A stretch of DNA of 64,000 nucleotides from Candidatus Zixiibacteriota bacterium (GCA_034003725.1 JAVEYB010000004.1:1-64000), one strand, 5' to 3'; positions 15,269 to 23,943 are shown, numbered from the stretch's first letter. Numbers and translations are program-made. The notes: generated by a model not told the origin, from the letters alone.

Positions 15269-16471
15269 TTATCCTCTAACCAGTTTGACCGTTTTATCGG
15301 CGCGCTTCAGAATGCCGTAGAAGTTTTCGTCCACGCCGTACCGTTTGACCAGTTCGCGCCTTGTTGCCAAGGGTTCTGCGATTTCCTTTTTCACCGCATT
15401 GATGGTCTCGCGGAAGACGCCGTGTCCCAGGAGCTGGTATACGTACACCAGTTGTTCGGACAGCATGCGTTCCAGCGACGACATCAGGGTGTGGAAGCGA
15501 AGCGACGGCGGGATGGCGCGGACGGCGGAAAGGAACCGGTCCAGCGACGGCATGAGGTCGGACTCCGGATCGACACCCGGGAAAAACGTCAGGATACCCG
15601 TTCGATACTGCGACGAGAAGGACGGGAATCGGGTGTTATCGGGGCCGACGATATCTTCGACCAGCGTGCGGACGCGGTAGAAGCAATGATTGTAGAGACG
15701 GAAGATCAGCGCGAGGACGACCTCTTCCTCATCTTCTTTCTGTTCGGTCTTGCCTTCGCGCTTCCCGGCGGACTCGATCAATCCCTGAACGATGAGTCGG
15801 TAGATGGCGCGGCAGGTGACGAATTCACCGACGGGAGACAGGTCGATGAGATCGGGGACGGTGCGTTCGCCGTTGATCAGCGAGAGCAGCCGGAATTCTT
15901 CCATGGAGATGGTCAGTTCGTCGCGCTTGGTTTTCGGATTGGTATTGATGCGCAGCACGACATCGTCGGGCGGCAGGACCTTCTGGATTTCCATCCACTC
16001 GTCGATGCGGCGGGTGCCTTCCATGATCACGTTCATGGTGTTGAGTTCGATCAGGAAGGGGGCGTTTTTGGGTGTGGTGTTTTCGTGGAAGATGAAGTCT
16101 CCCTCACGCCACGAGAACAGGTTATAGACGATTTCCTCGATCTGCAGTTTGAGGCACTCGCCGACCTCTTCCTTGCTGAAGAGGTTCATGTCAACGAGTG
16201 TGGTCCCCAGCTGGCGTCCCGTCTGCTTATGCAGCGTGATGGCGCGTTCGAGGTCGCCTTTGGAGATTTTGCCGCGTTTGAGCAGCATGTTTCCCAGCAG
16301 GTCCTCGGTGGAGTTCACCGAGGAGGCAAAGATGATATTGCCGTCACGAAATGCGACTTCCTTCTGCCGTGTGCTGGTCTTGCACTCAAGGATGCCGGTT
16401 TTTTTGCCGGTGGCAAGCAGCTGCAGAATATCGGGAAACGATACCGTCTTCAGGTTTCCAGACAGACTCAT
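15269..16471 (-). CDS. DUF4388 (PATAN-domain) protein
   Basis: 400 residues. The N terminus is a DUF4388/PATAN domain: SLSGNLKTVSFPDILQLL, then KKTGILECK and DGNIIFASS. The following region (about 65-110) resembles the MshEN-like fold (LLGNMLLKRGKISKGDLE, QLGTTLVDMNLFSKEEV), and the rest is helical. PATAN proteins are adaptor-type regulators; in cyanobacteria PATAN response regulators bind PilB and control phototactic pilus activity (established knowledge). With pilB in the next run downstream, a similar link is plausible. No receiver domain is present here. Confidence 0.85.
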   Translation of the reverse strand: MSLSGNLKTVSFPDILQLLATGKKTGILECKTSTRQKEVAFRDGNIIFASSVNSTEDLLGNMLLKRGKISKGDLERAITLHKQTGRQLGTTLVDMNLFSKEEVGECLKLQIEEIVYNLFSWREGDFIFHENTTPKNAPFLIELNTMNVIMEGTRRIDEWMEIQKVLPPDDVVLRINTNPKTKRDELTISMEEFRLLSLINGERTVPDLIDLSPVGEFVTCRAIYRLIVQGLIESAGKREGKTEQKEDEEEVVLALIFRLYNHCFYRVRTLVEDIVGPDNTRFPSFSSQYRTGILTFFPGVDPESDLMPSLDRFLSAVRAIPPSLRFHTLMSSLERMLSEQLVYVYQLLGHGVFRETINAVKKEIAEPLATRRELVKRYGVDENFYGILKRADKTVKLVRG

Positions 16472-16557
16472 TTTAGTATCCTGTTAGCGCCCAATTCCGT
16501 CGGTCCGCCGAGTCTTTCGGCAGTTCTCTACAGTTATCGGGAGCGTGGGCGTTTTTC

Positions 16558-18873
16558 TTAATCTGAAAGGTTGAAGCGGCCTGACGGGGGGCGGTCGGCG
16601 GGGTCCGGGGGGTTGGCGTGCAACTCAATTGTCCCCAACCTCTTGAGGTCGCAGACGTAGTCCGGTGGAATTTCCTCGTAGTCCGGGTCCGAACTTTGCG
16701 TACGTTCCCGTCCGCCCACCCGAACCGACCGGGCAGCGATCAGGTCAAATCCGCGCAAGCGGAGGCGGACCCAATCGTCGGGAGCCGGGGTCCACGTTGT
16801 CCCGATCACCAGCGCCGTGGTCTTCGACCCGGATGCTTCCGGCAGGTTATCGGGCAGTCGATCGACGATCAGGACCGAGAGACCGGGGAGCTGCACCAGG
16901 ATGCCATCGTCGCCGGCCGCCAGTCCCGGTGCAGTGAGATTCGGCAGCGGACCGGAGAACTCGTCGATTCGGAGGTCTCCGAAGGCGGAGTCGGCGGCGA
17001 CGACATCGGCGAATGAGGAGCGCAGCGATCGATGTATGAGCACGCGTTGGACGTGGTTCGCGGTCGCCAGGCGCAGTAGGTCATCGACGGCGCCAAACGG
17101 CGCATCCAGCACAACCATGCTTCGGAGCCGGTTTACGTCGCGGCGTAAGAGCATCGGCTGGAATACCCGCTGGTCGAGAGGATACGAACGATCGATTGCC
17201 GAGGTGATAATCAGATCACCGATGCCCGATCGATCACGGATGAGTACGGCTGTTCCTCCGGGGACGGGTTCGACCGACAGGGTGGTCTGTGTATCGCGGG
17301 CATCTAGGGCGGACAGGCCGACGAGCAAAAGCGCAATGGAGAGAACGACGAACACAAGCGTGCGCCGGATTCGGCGGCTGGTCAGACCGACGGTCGCCAT
17401 GACCAGAAGTGTATAGGCGGCGATGACGGCGGGCAGAGTCCAGGGTGAGTCGGCCAGACGTTCCATATGGAAGACCGGCAGGCCGGGACCGCGCATCCAG
17501 TGCAGGAGAACGACGACAAGTCTTAAAAGCGGGTCAACGAGCGAGCCGGCGAACTGGCCGAGAATAGGCAGGATTAGATGTACCAGCGGCACTACGACGA
17601 CTCCCATCACTCCCAGCGAGACGAGAGGTATTACGATCAGGTTGGCGGGGACGGACAACAGCGGGATAGCGTGGAAGTAGTACACAATCAGAGGGGTGGA
17701 GACCAGTTGAGCGACGAGCGCGACGATAAGCGGGAATACGGCCCAGCGGTACCACCAGTGGCTTCGGTGTGCGGCAAACAGATCGATCAGGCGGGGTACG
17801 ATGAAGACCAGGCCCCAGGCGGTGGCGAAGGACAACTGGAAACCGATATCGAAGAATTGGGCCGGGTCCACGAGCAGGATACAGGAGGCGGCGAGGGCGA
17901 TAACCTGGTTGAGATTCGCGTTGCGTCGTACGGTTCGGGCAATGATGAGCAGAGCGGCCATGAGCGAAGCGCGGATGACGGAGGGCTCGAAGTAGCAGAG
18001 TCCCGCATAGGCGGCCAGGACCATCAGCATGGCCGCGTTTCTCCGTCCACGCGACAGGGACAACGGGCGCATGAGCAGGTGACAAACGGCGAGGACCAGG
18101 GCAACATTGGAGCCTGAGACGGCCAGCAGGTGCAGGGTGCCGGAGTCTCGAAACATTTCGTAGATGTCGGTCGGGATGTCCCTGGTCTCCCCCAGCAGGT
18201 AGCCTTTTGCCAGGGCGGCGGCTTCGGGCGTCAGGTCTTGTTCCAGCACCGAAACGATGTAGGTTCGCACGGCATCGATGACCGGCACATAGCCGAGCGG
18301 CGACCGGCGGTCTACGTGGACTGACAGCAGGGTCGGCAGGTAGGTTCTGCCGGCGATGCCCTGCAGGCGAAGGTATCTGTCATAGCGGCTGTGCGGCGAC
18401 GGCGAGTACGTCTCGACCGGATAGATGCGCGCGGTGAAGGCAACGCGGTCGCCGCGCTGGAGCGCGGTGGTCCGGGTGGTCACGGTGAGCAGCAATCTTC
18501 CGTCGACAACGTACCGGCGGTCGGCGGTAAGTGAATCGACGTCGAGGGTGATGTCGGTTCGATCGGTGCGGATTTTGGGCCAATCCGCGACCTGGGCGTA
18601 GACGCGGTAGACCCGGCTGACGGAGACAAGCCCTCCGAGCTGGCGCGCGCCGGGCTGGTGGAAATTCTGGGCGTACTGAAATGCTGAGAGGAGGGCGAGA
18701 GAGGCGAGCAGGGCGGCCACGCCGTACCGGGTGCAGGCTCGGATGGCGCCGACGACGGTGGCAGCCATAGCGGCAAGAAGCCACAGCCACGCGGGCAGGT
18801 TAGAGAGATCGGCAATGACGATACCGCTCGTGACTGCCGCCAGCAGCCAGAGCGCAGGATATTTACGGCTCAT
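16558..18873 (-). CDS. comEC: ComEC/Rec2-family DNA-uptake channel with degenerate C-terminal domain
   Basis: 771 residues. An N-terminal region with two to three membrane segments and a soluble OB-like part (about 60-200, DUF4131-like) is followed by the competence domain (about 210-490) with EMFRDSGTLHLLAVSGSNV, FEPSVIRASLMA and DIGFQLSFATAWG. ComEC passes single-stranded DNA across the inner membrane during transformation. The C-terminal ~230 residues occupy the place of the usual MBL nuclease domain, but the HxHxDH motif is absent: the matching spot reads VVLDAPFGAVDDLLRL. It starts 3 nt after the murJ stop. T4P motor genes lie in the next run on the same strand. Confidence 0.9.
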   Translation of the reverse strand: MSRKYPALWLLAAVTSGIVIADLSNLPAWLWLLAAMAATVVGAIRACTRYGVAALLASLALLSAFQYAQNFHQPGARQLGGLVSVSRVYRVYAQVADWPKIRTDRTDITLDVDSLTADRRYVVDGRLLLTVTTRTTALQRGDRVAFTARIYPVETYSPSPHSRYDRYLRLQGIAGRTYLPTLLSVHVDRRSPLGYVPVIDAVRTYIVSVLEQDLTPEAAALAKGYLLGETRDIPTDIYEMFRDSGTLHLLAVSGSNVALVLAVCHLLMRPLSLSRGRRNAAMLMVLAAYAGLCYFEPSVIRASLMAALLIIARTVRRNANLNQVIALAASCILLVDPAQFFDIGFQLSFATAWGLVFIVPRLIDLFAAHRSHWWYRWAVFPLIVALVAQLVSTPLIVYYFHAIPLLSVPANLIVIPLVSLGVMGVVVVPLVHLILPILGQFAGSLVDPLLRLVVVLLHWMRGPGLPVFHMERLADSPWTLPAVIAAYTLLVMATVGLTSRRIRRTLVFVVLSIALLLVGLSALDARDTQTTLSVEPVPGGTAVLIRDRSGIGDLIITSAIDRSYPLDQRVFQPMLLRRDVNRLRSMVVLDAPFGAVDDLLRLATANHVQRVLIHRSLRSSFADVVAADSAFGDLRIDEFSGPLPNLTAPGLAAGDDGILVQLPGLSVLIVDRLPDNLPEASGSKTTALVIGTTWTPAPDDWVRLRLRGFDLIAARSVRVGGRERTQSSDPDYEEIPPDYVCDLKRLGTIELHANPPDPADRPPSGRFNLSD

Positions 18874-18876
18874 CTC

Positions 18877-20445
18877 CTAGCGCCTGAAGCGCGCGAGGAT
18901 TCTGTCTCTGAGTACGAACAACTCGCGCACCCGGAGCAGCAGGCAGAACAGTACGAACAGGGCGCCGCCTGCCGCGATTCCGACAGCGATATCAGCCGCC
19001 CTCCCCCAGACTCCCGGCAAGTGCGCGCCCACCGAGAACGGCCAGAGGCGGGAGATATACACCGACAATGTTGCGGCCACGCCGATCCGGACGGCGTCAA
19101 GCAACAGGTATCGTCGCTTGAAGTCCAGTCCCTTGCTCGGCAGATAGTAGACAAGTAACGCGAAATTCACCAATCCCGCAAGAGAAGTTGCGGCGGCCAG
19201 TCCGGCAAATCCGAGATTGAGTCCCCAGACAAGCGGTGGGTAAAGCGCGATGTTTATGAGGACGGCCGTGATGGAGATCCTGGTCGGCAGTCGCGAGTCG
19301 CCGAGCGAGTAGAAAAACGGCACGGTGACGCGGACGGCCGCGAGGCCGACAAGTCCATAGGTGTAATGCAGCAGGGCGCGGGCGGTATTCTCGGTATCAG
19401 CCGCGCTGAAGTGGCCGTACTGGTAGACAATCTCCACTATGTCGTATCCCCAGAAAGCGAGGAACGCGGCCGACGGCATGATGACGAGAAAGTTGAGATT
19501 GATTGCCTGGATGAAGGTCCGGGTGAGGCGAGCCATATCTCCCTGCGAGGCGTCCTCGGAGGCTCGTGGGAGGGCGACCGTACCAAGCGCCACCGCAAAC
19601 ACGCCGAGCGGAAAGTGCATCAGCCGGAAGGAGTAGTTCAAATAGGAGATGGCGCCCTCCGCCAATAGTGATGCAAGCAGGGTGCTCACGAGGATGTTGA
19701 CCCGACCGGCCGACAACCCGACCACCATGGGCGTAAACAGTCGCAGGACGCGGCGCACGCCATCGTCGAGCAAAGAAAAATGAGGCCGGAACCGAAACCC
19801 GATCTTCCGCAGCAATGGCAGCTGGATAACGACCTGCCCTATCCCCCCGACCACTACACCGATGGCCATAGAATACACCGGGACTTCGAAAAAGGAATGA
19901 AGGCCGAGCACACAGGCGATGATACCAATGTTGAAAAGGGCCGGCGAGAGAGCCGGGATGCCGAATCGCCCGAACGAATTCAGCATGCCCATGATAACGG
20001 CTGAGAGGGACACCAGCAGCAGGTAGACAAACATGAGTCGGGTCAGATCGACCGTCAGTCCGAATTTCGCCTGATCTTCGGTGAATCCATGGGCCGAGAC
20101 GTAGATGATGGCGGGCGCGGCGACGATTCCGATGAGTACGACCAGGCCGACGAATACGAGAACGAGGGTCAGGATAATTCTCGCCAGGGAGAAGGCGGAT
20201 TCGGGGTCCTGCCGAACCAGTTTATCTTTGAAGACGGGGACAAAGGCGGAGGACAGCGCGCCTTCGGCAAACAAATCGCGCAGCAGATTGGGGATTCTAA
20301 AGGCGGTGACGAAGGCGTCGGTGGCCATCGAGGCGCCAAAGAAATAGGCCATAACCTGTTCTCGGACAAGGCCTAAGACCCGGGATACGGCGGTGGCCGC
20401 CGAGACCACGCCGACGGACTTGAGGAGTGAACTTTTCTTTTCCAT
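18877..20445 (-). CDS. murJ: Lipid II flippase MurJ (MviN)
   Basis: 522 residues and about 14 membrane segments. MurJ moves lipid-linked peptidoglycan precursors to the periplasmic face. Family motifs are present: VSAATAVSRVLGLVREQV at the N terminus, AFRIPNLLRDLFAEGALSSA near residue 40-60 and FPLGVFAVALGTVALPRAS near 260. I prefer the ATG at 20445 over an in-frame TTG four codons earlier because MEKKSSLLKSVG fits the family start. No Shine-Dalgarno sequence is visible. The start lies back to back with the rpsT promoter, and comEC follows after 3 nt. Confidence 0.95.
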   Translation of the reverse strand: MEKKSSLLKSVGVVSAATAVSRVLGLVREQVMAYFFGASMATDAFVTAFRIPNLLRDLFAEGALSSAFVPVFKDKLVRQDPESAFSLARIILTLVLVFVGLVVLIGIVAAPAIIYVSAHGFTEDQAKFGLTVDLTRLMFVYLLLVSLSAVIMGMLNSFGRFGIPALSPALFNIGIIACVLGLHSFFEVPVYSMAIGVVVGGIGQVVIQLPLLRKIGFRFRPHFSLLDDGVRRVLRLFTPMVVGLSAGRVNILVSTLLASLLAEGAISYLNYSFRLMHFPLGVFAVALGTVALPRASEDASQGDMARLTRTFIQAINLNFLVIMPSAAFLAFWGYDIVEIVYQYGHFSAADTENTARALLHYTYGLVGLAAVRVTVPFFYSLGDSRLPTRISITAVLINIALYPPLVWGLNLGFAGLAAATSLAGLVNFALLVYYLPSKGLDFKRRYLLLDAVRIGVAATLSVYISRLWPFSVGAHLPGVWGRAADIAVGIAAGGALFVLFCLLLRVRELFVLRDRILARFRR

Positions 20446-20450
20446 GGTCG

Positions 20451-20478
20451 TTGACAAAGTCGTGCCGCCGTGTATATT
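20451..20478 (+). promoter_or_regulatory. rpsT promoter
   Basis: TTGACA (20451-20456), 16-bp spacer, TATATT (20473-20478). The expected start near 20485 gives a leader of about 33 nt before the rpsT TTG codon. The -35 box lies only 5 nt upstream of the divergent murJ start codon. Confidence 0.8.
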
Positions 20479-20517
20479 ACAAGGCTAAAATTTACCTGAC
20501 TGAGGAAAGGACTCGCC

Positions 20518-20772
20518 TTGCCGAATCATAAGTCTTGTCTCAAGCGGATGCGTACCGCAGAGAAAGGGCGCATCAGAAATCGCGCCTATCGGTCGCACCT
20601 GCGCAACGTAATCAAAGAGGTCCGCACGGAGTCGAACAAGGGCGAAGCGCTCAAGAAGCTTCGTGAGGCGGTCGCTGTGCTCGACAAAGCGGCCTCGCGC
20701 CGTCTGCTGCATCCGAAAAACGTCGACCGGACCAAGTCTCGACTGGCCCAGCACGTCAATAAGCTCAGTTAA
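20518..20772 (+). CDS. rpsT: 30S ribosomal protein S20
   Basis: 84 residues, very basic, with the S20 signature: PNHKSCLKRMRTAEKGRIRN at the N terminus and AASRRLLHPKNVDRTKSRLA at the C terminus. It binds 16S rRNA in the 30S body. The start codon is TTG at 20518 with GAGGAAAGG upstream. A UUG start is also used by E. coli rpsT, where a poor start codon matters for autoregulation (established knowledge). Upstream is a good promoter. The gene converges with the flavoprotein gene 20 nt downstream. Confidence 0.97.
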   Translation: MPNHKSCLKRMRTAEKGRIRNRAYRSHLRNVIKEVRTESNKGEALKKLREAVAVLDKAASRRLLHPKNVDRTKSRLAQHVNKLS

Positions 20773-20792
20773 CCGTTTCATCGGCCTGCTTT

Positions 20793-21995
20793 CTACGAAA
20801 TCAAGTGCCTCGCAAGCCTCAGGATGCGGGGCTTTTCTCTGACCACAGCGACGAACGTCGCGAGGACGTCGACGGATTCCACCGCTTCCCGCCCAAAGTA
20901 CTCGCTGAGTCCTTCGACCACATCATTAAACTCATCGTCGGACAACTTTGACAGGAAGGCTTTGACGCGGGCGAGGAACTCAAGTTCTCGGTGGTACTTT
21001 TCGACGAACCGGCCCGGATACATCTGGTGCAACTCCGCCACGGAGTGTATTTCGGCCTTGACCAAAGCGACGGCGGCCAGCGCTGCCATCCGGCCCGACG
21101 CCATCCCGGTGATAATCCCCCCGCCAGTGAGTGAGTCAAGCACGCGTGCGGCGTCACCGACCACCAGCAGATTGTCGCGCGCGAGGATCCCCGGACCCCG
21201 GTAGCGCGGTGTGGTGCCACATCCCGTGCGGATAACGGTGGCCCGACCGAACCGACGCTGCACGAATCGGTCGAGGAAATCGCGGATCGGCCGGTGCGGA
21301 CCGAAGACCGCCGGAACGCCGAGCCCGACGTTCGCCTCGTGGTCCGATTTGGGAAAGACCCACGCGTAAGACTCGGGAGCGACGGCGCTGCCGAGATGGG
21401 CTTCGATCACATCGGGATCGACCTGAATGTCGGCGAGAGTGTACTGGAGGAACGATTCTGTTTCGATCAACTCGAGGCTGGTGGACAGCCCGGCCTTGCG
21501 GGCGATCGAGCTTTCGACGCCATCAGCGGCAATGAACACGGTCGATTCGATATGAACGAGTTCGCCCCGTGGTGACACCGCGTTCACACATCGGCACGAC
21601 CCGCCCATTGAGGTCAGGCCCGTCGCACGCCATCGACAGCGCACCTCTCCCCCGTGTTTCACGAGCGCGTCGGCGAGTCCCTGTTCGAGTTTGACCCGAT
21701 CGAGTACGAGGCCACCGTGCTTGTGCTTCATTTCGAAGAACGCCCCGGACGGAGCGAAGACGCGGCCGCGAGTGGGGGTCGTACAGATCCAGGCTGGATC
21801 CAGATCGATCGGAAGGTGCTCGAAGAGTCGCTCGAACGAAGCACGCGTGACACCTTCGGCGCAGTTCACCGGCATGCCGACGGTGTCGTCTCTTTCCAAT
21901 ACGAGGGTTCGAATACCGGCTGCAGCAGCCGTGAGTGCGGCCGTCAGTCCGGCCGGCCCGGCGCCGATCACGACCAGATCGAAGCGTTCACACAT
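20793..21995 (-). CDS. Geranylgeranyl reductase-family flavoprotein
   Basis: 400 residues. The N-terminal FAD motif is VVIGAGPAGLTAALTA (residues 8-23), followed by the Glu that binds the ribose (LVLERDD). PVNCAEGV near 43 is the cysteine-containing signature of the GGR family. ARDNLLVVGDAARVLDSLTGGGI (about 275-300) is the second FAD site. Known members saturate isoprenoid chains of quinones, chlorophyll or archaeal lipids, often taking electrons from ferredoxin. A two-cluster ferredoxin gene overlaps its start by 8 nt (ATGTGTGA), which supports a ferredoxin-driven reductase. The isoprenoid substrate cannot be told. Confidence 0.88.
   Translation of the reverse strand: MCERFDLVVIGAGPAGLTAALTAAAAGIRTLVLERDDTVGMPVNCAEGVTRASFERLFEHLPIDLDPAWICTTPTRGRVFAPSGAFFEMKHKHGGLVLDRVKLEQGLADALVKHGGEVRCRWRATGLTSMGGSCRCVNAVSPRGELVHIESTVFIAADGVESSIARKAGLSTSLELIETESFLQYTLADIQVDPDVIEAHLGSAVAPESYAWVFPKSDHEANVGLGVPAVFGPHRPIRDFLDRFVQRRFGRATVIRTGCGTTPRYRGPGILARDNLLVVGDAARVLDSLTGGGIITGMASGRMAALAAVALVKAEIHSVAELHQMYPGRFVEKYHRELEFLARVKAFLSKLSDDEFNDVVEGLSEYFGREAVESVDVLATFVAVVREKPRILRLARHLIS
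20807..20836 (+). terminator. Probable rpsT terminator inside the convergent gene's 3' end
   Basis: An 8-bp stem with one G-U pair (GCCTCGCA at 20807-20814 with TGCGGGGC at 20825-20832, loop of 10 nt) is followed by TTTT on the plus strand. It lies within the last codons of the flavoprotein gene. Confidence 0.5.
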
Positions 21996-22164
21996 CGACC
22001 GTCTCCAACGCGCGAACGGGACAGAAAAGCGCGCAGTCGCCGCACTCGACGCACAGGTCGCGGTTGCAGGTGATCCCGTCCGCGAGCAGCGTCAATGCTT
22101 CGGTCGGACAAATCGCAACGCAGCCGCCGCACTTGAGGCAGTGTTCCACGATGATAGCGAGCAC
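21988..22164 (-). CDS. Small two-cluster [4Fe-4S] ferredoxin
   Basis: 58 residues from a GTG start at 22164. Two complete cluster motifs are visible, CLKCGGCVAICP and CVECGDCALFCP, so the protein should carry two [4Fe-4S] clusters. The family-like start VLAIIVEHC favours the GTG at 22164; a second GTG five codons later is possible, and neither has a clear Shine-Dalgarno sequence. The last 8 nt overlap the start of the geranylgeranyl reductase-type gene, so the two proteins are probably made together and the ferredoxin may be the electron donor. The gene is easy to miss because it is short and lacks an ATG. Confidence 0.92.
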   Translation of the reverse strand: MLAIIVEHCLKCGGCVAICPTEALTLLADGITCNRDLCVECGDCALFCPVRALETVDV

Positions 22165-22206
22165 AGGGCAAGGTACGCCCCGGTCGCATGAGGGTTCAAG
22201 GATTTT

Positions 22207-23016
22207 TTAGCGGTTGAGGATGTAGACGCGGCCTTCGACGATCGACGTCCGGTTAGCCTGTTCGCGCAGGGCGATGAGATCATGCAGAAAGGCCTGCTTC
22301 TCTTCGAGGGGAATGTCGGCCTTGAGAACCGATGCGGGGAAGTCGATTGCGAGCACCCGGCAATCCGGCACGACGCGTATCACGTGTGCGGGAAAAAGTT
22401 CACCGGCCGCGGCCGCCATTCGCAGATCGGCGATCGCAAACCCGGGAATTGTCAGGGTGGTATCACTGCCGCCGCCTTTGAGAAGTTGATCGTGGCGGGA
22501 TGATGTTTCGACCAGCGGAAGGTATCTACCGGAACCGCCGATTTCGGCGAACAGTCGGGTTAGTCCTTCCGGACAGCCGATACCGGCGCTATGGCGGAGG
22601 AACAGCGCGGTCGAATCACCTGAGGCAAAACGAACGTAGACCGGGTAATAACCATCGGGCACGCCCTGGTCCGGTCGGGCCGGAATGATGTCATCCTGGT
22701 TGCGACGGGCGACGGCCATGAGGTCATCGCTCTCCAGACCGGGTAACGACAGGGTTTCGCAGCATAGTTTCAGGGCCGGCTCGCGGACGACCTGCACGGG
22801 CACATGAATAAGGCCGGCACGAACGACGGACTGGAAGCGGTCGGTGTCCTGTAACAGGAGGAATCCTTGTTCGCTGATGGCTACGACGGGGAAAGGATCG
22901 CGCACCAGACGCAGATCATCATCGGGTGACGAATCGGATTCGTCGGTCGCGGTCTCGAACGGATAGATTTGTTCGACCGCGAGAATGCGGATATGCAGGA
23001 GGTCAGACGAGTTCAT
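22207..23016 (-). CDS. Protein of unknown function, ParB/sulfiredoxin-like N-terminal half
   Basis: 269 residues, no family recognised with confidence. The N-terminal half has an ILAVEQIYPFE strand, a VVAISEQGFLLLQDTDRF turn and GLIHVPVQVV, which recalls the ParB/Srx fold also found in free-serine kinases such as SerK/SbnI. The central region contains DGYYPVYVRF and LFLRHSAGIGCPEGL, and the C terminus is helical. No Shine-Dalgarno sequence precedes the ATG; instead CTATACC lies 8 nt upstream. It precedes the ferredoxin/flavoprotein pair by 42 nt and may share its transcript. A small-molecule kinase is only a guess. Confidence 0.7.
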   Translation of the reverse strand: MNSSDLLHIRILAVEQIYPFETATDESDSSPDDDLRLVRDPFPVVAISEQGFLLLQDTDRFQSVVRAGLIHVPVQVVREPALKLCCETLSLPGLESDDLMAVARRNQDDIIPARPDQGVPDGYYPVYVRFASGDSTALFLRHSAGIGCPEGLTRLFAEIGGSGRYLPLVETSSRHDQLLKGGGSDTTLTIPGFAIADLRMAAAAGELFPAHVIRVVPDCRVLAIDFPASVLKADIPLEEKQAFLHDLIALREQANRTSIVEGRVYILNR

Positions 23017-23278
23017 GAATTTGGGTATAGCAAGCCCTGTGCCTTAACCGCTCCAACCGACCCCGGTGTTTGTCACTCAACAAGTTACACATATCATAGC
23101 CAGCCTTGGTGGCCTTCCGCCTTAGTCGGTGCACCGTCAAAGCCCCAGCCCCTCCAGTCAGCTTTCACAAAATGTGCAAACAGCTACCGTTCCGAGGGCA
23201 AGTGGAGGCAGAGAATCGTGGATACGGATATCCTCGTGGAGCAAGCAATACGGATCCAGTCGTTGGGATGGAGAGGCG

Positions 23279-23797
23279 TTACAACGAGACGCCGCGTTGC
23301 AGCGGCTTGATGGACACGTTCTTGTAATCGAAGGGGTCAGGCGTCATGGAGACGTATCGGTTGGTCGGCAACGTCGGGAAGTCAGCCGGTGATGCCAGGG
23401 CGCGGTTCTCATGGGGATGGACAAAGCGGACGGTTATCGCGAGCCTCGATGAGTACTCCTTGAGGAGTTTGGCGCGTTCGCTACCGTCGAGCAGGTGTCG
23501 GCTTTTGCCGGTGAAGGCGAAGACGAATTCCGGGTTGGAGGAGCAGACTTCGATCGCGCGAAGCCCTTCATCTTTCAACTTTGTGGTGATGGTACGGAGC
23601 AGGGCGAAGAAGGCTGCGAACTCGAGGTCGACAAGTTCGCCGTCGGCTCGACACTTAAATTGCACGCCATAGTGGGGAATGCCGAAGATGACGAGTCCGG
23701 AGTACACCTCGAGCCGCCGGAGGTACGGATCGGAGGGTTGAAGAATACGCGCACCAATAAAGCACGCGACGGGCTTTTCATGCGGGGGCTTATCCAC
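23279..23797 (-). CDS. Protein of unknown function
   Basis: 172 residues from a GTG at 23797. The C-terminal half has SNPEFVFAFTG, LKEYSSRLAITVRFVHPHEN and YVSMTPDPFDYKN. The N-terminal half has a strand-rich core with GLVIFGIPHYGVQFKC. I do not recognise the family and see no membrane segment or signal. Codon use looks coding, with no frameshift. No Shine-Dalgarno sequence is present; TATATAAA lies a few bases upstream of the start, as in its neighbours. The gaps on both sides (262 and 146 nt) hold nothing I can name. Confidence 0.6.
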   Translation of the reverse strand: MDKPPHEKPVACFIGARILQPSDPYLRRLEVYSGLVIFGIPHYGVQFKCRADGELVDLEFAAFFALLRTITTKLKDEGLRAIEVCSSNPEFVFAFTGKSRHLLDGSERAKLLKEYSSRLAITVRFVHPHENRALASPADFPTLPTNRYVSMTPDPFDYKNVSIKPLQRGVSL

Positions 23798-23943
23798 GGA
23801 TGTTTATATAGCAAGTCAGGTGCCACGGCATGCATGAGCAAACGGTCCACCTTTTTTGCCGCCCGATGGGGACTTACGGAGGCAAATCCGGCCGCGACCG
23901 GAGACACGGCCCGCCGACCCATGCAACTGAGTGCCGACTGTTT

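Noticed and set aside
20797-21995. Archaeal-type lipid saturation in this organism
   Set aside because: The GGR family also serves quinones and other isoprenoids in bacteria, and no archaeal lipid genes are seen in the window.
21968-22189. 73-codon Arg-rich frame on minus covering the ferredoxin
   Set aside because: It is the other frame of the ferredoxin gene; the two cysteine motifs are in the GTG-started frame.
22969-23310. 113-codon plus-strand frame with a His/Trp-rich part
   Set aside because: It overlaps the minus-strand gene's start and a non-coding gap, has no ribosome site and no domain.
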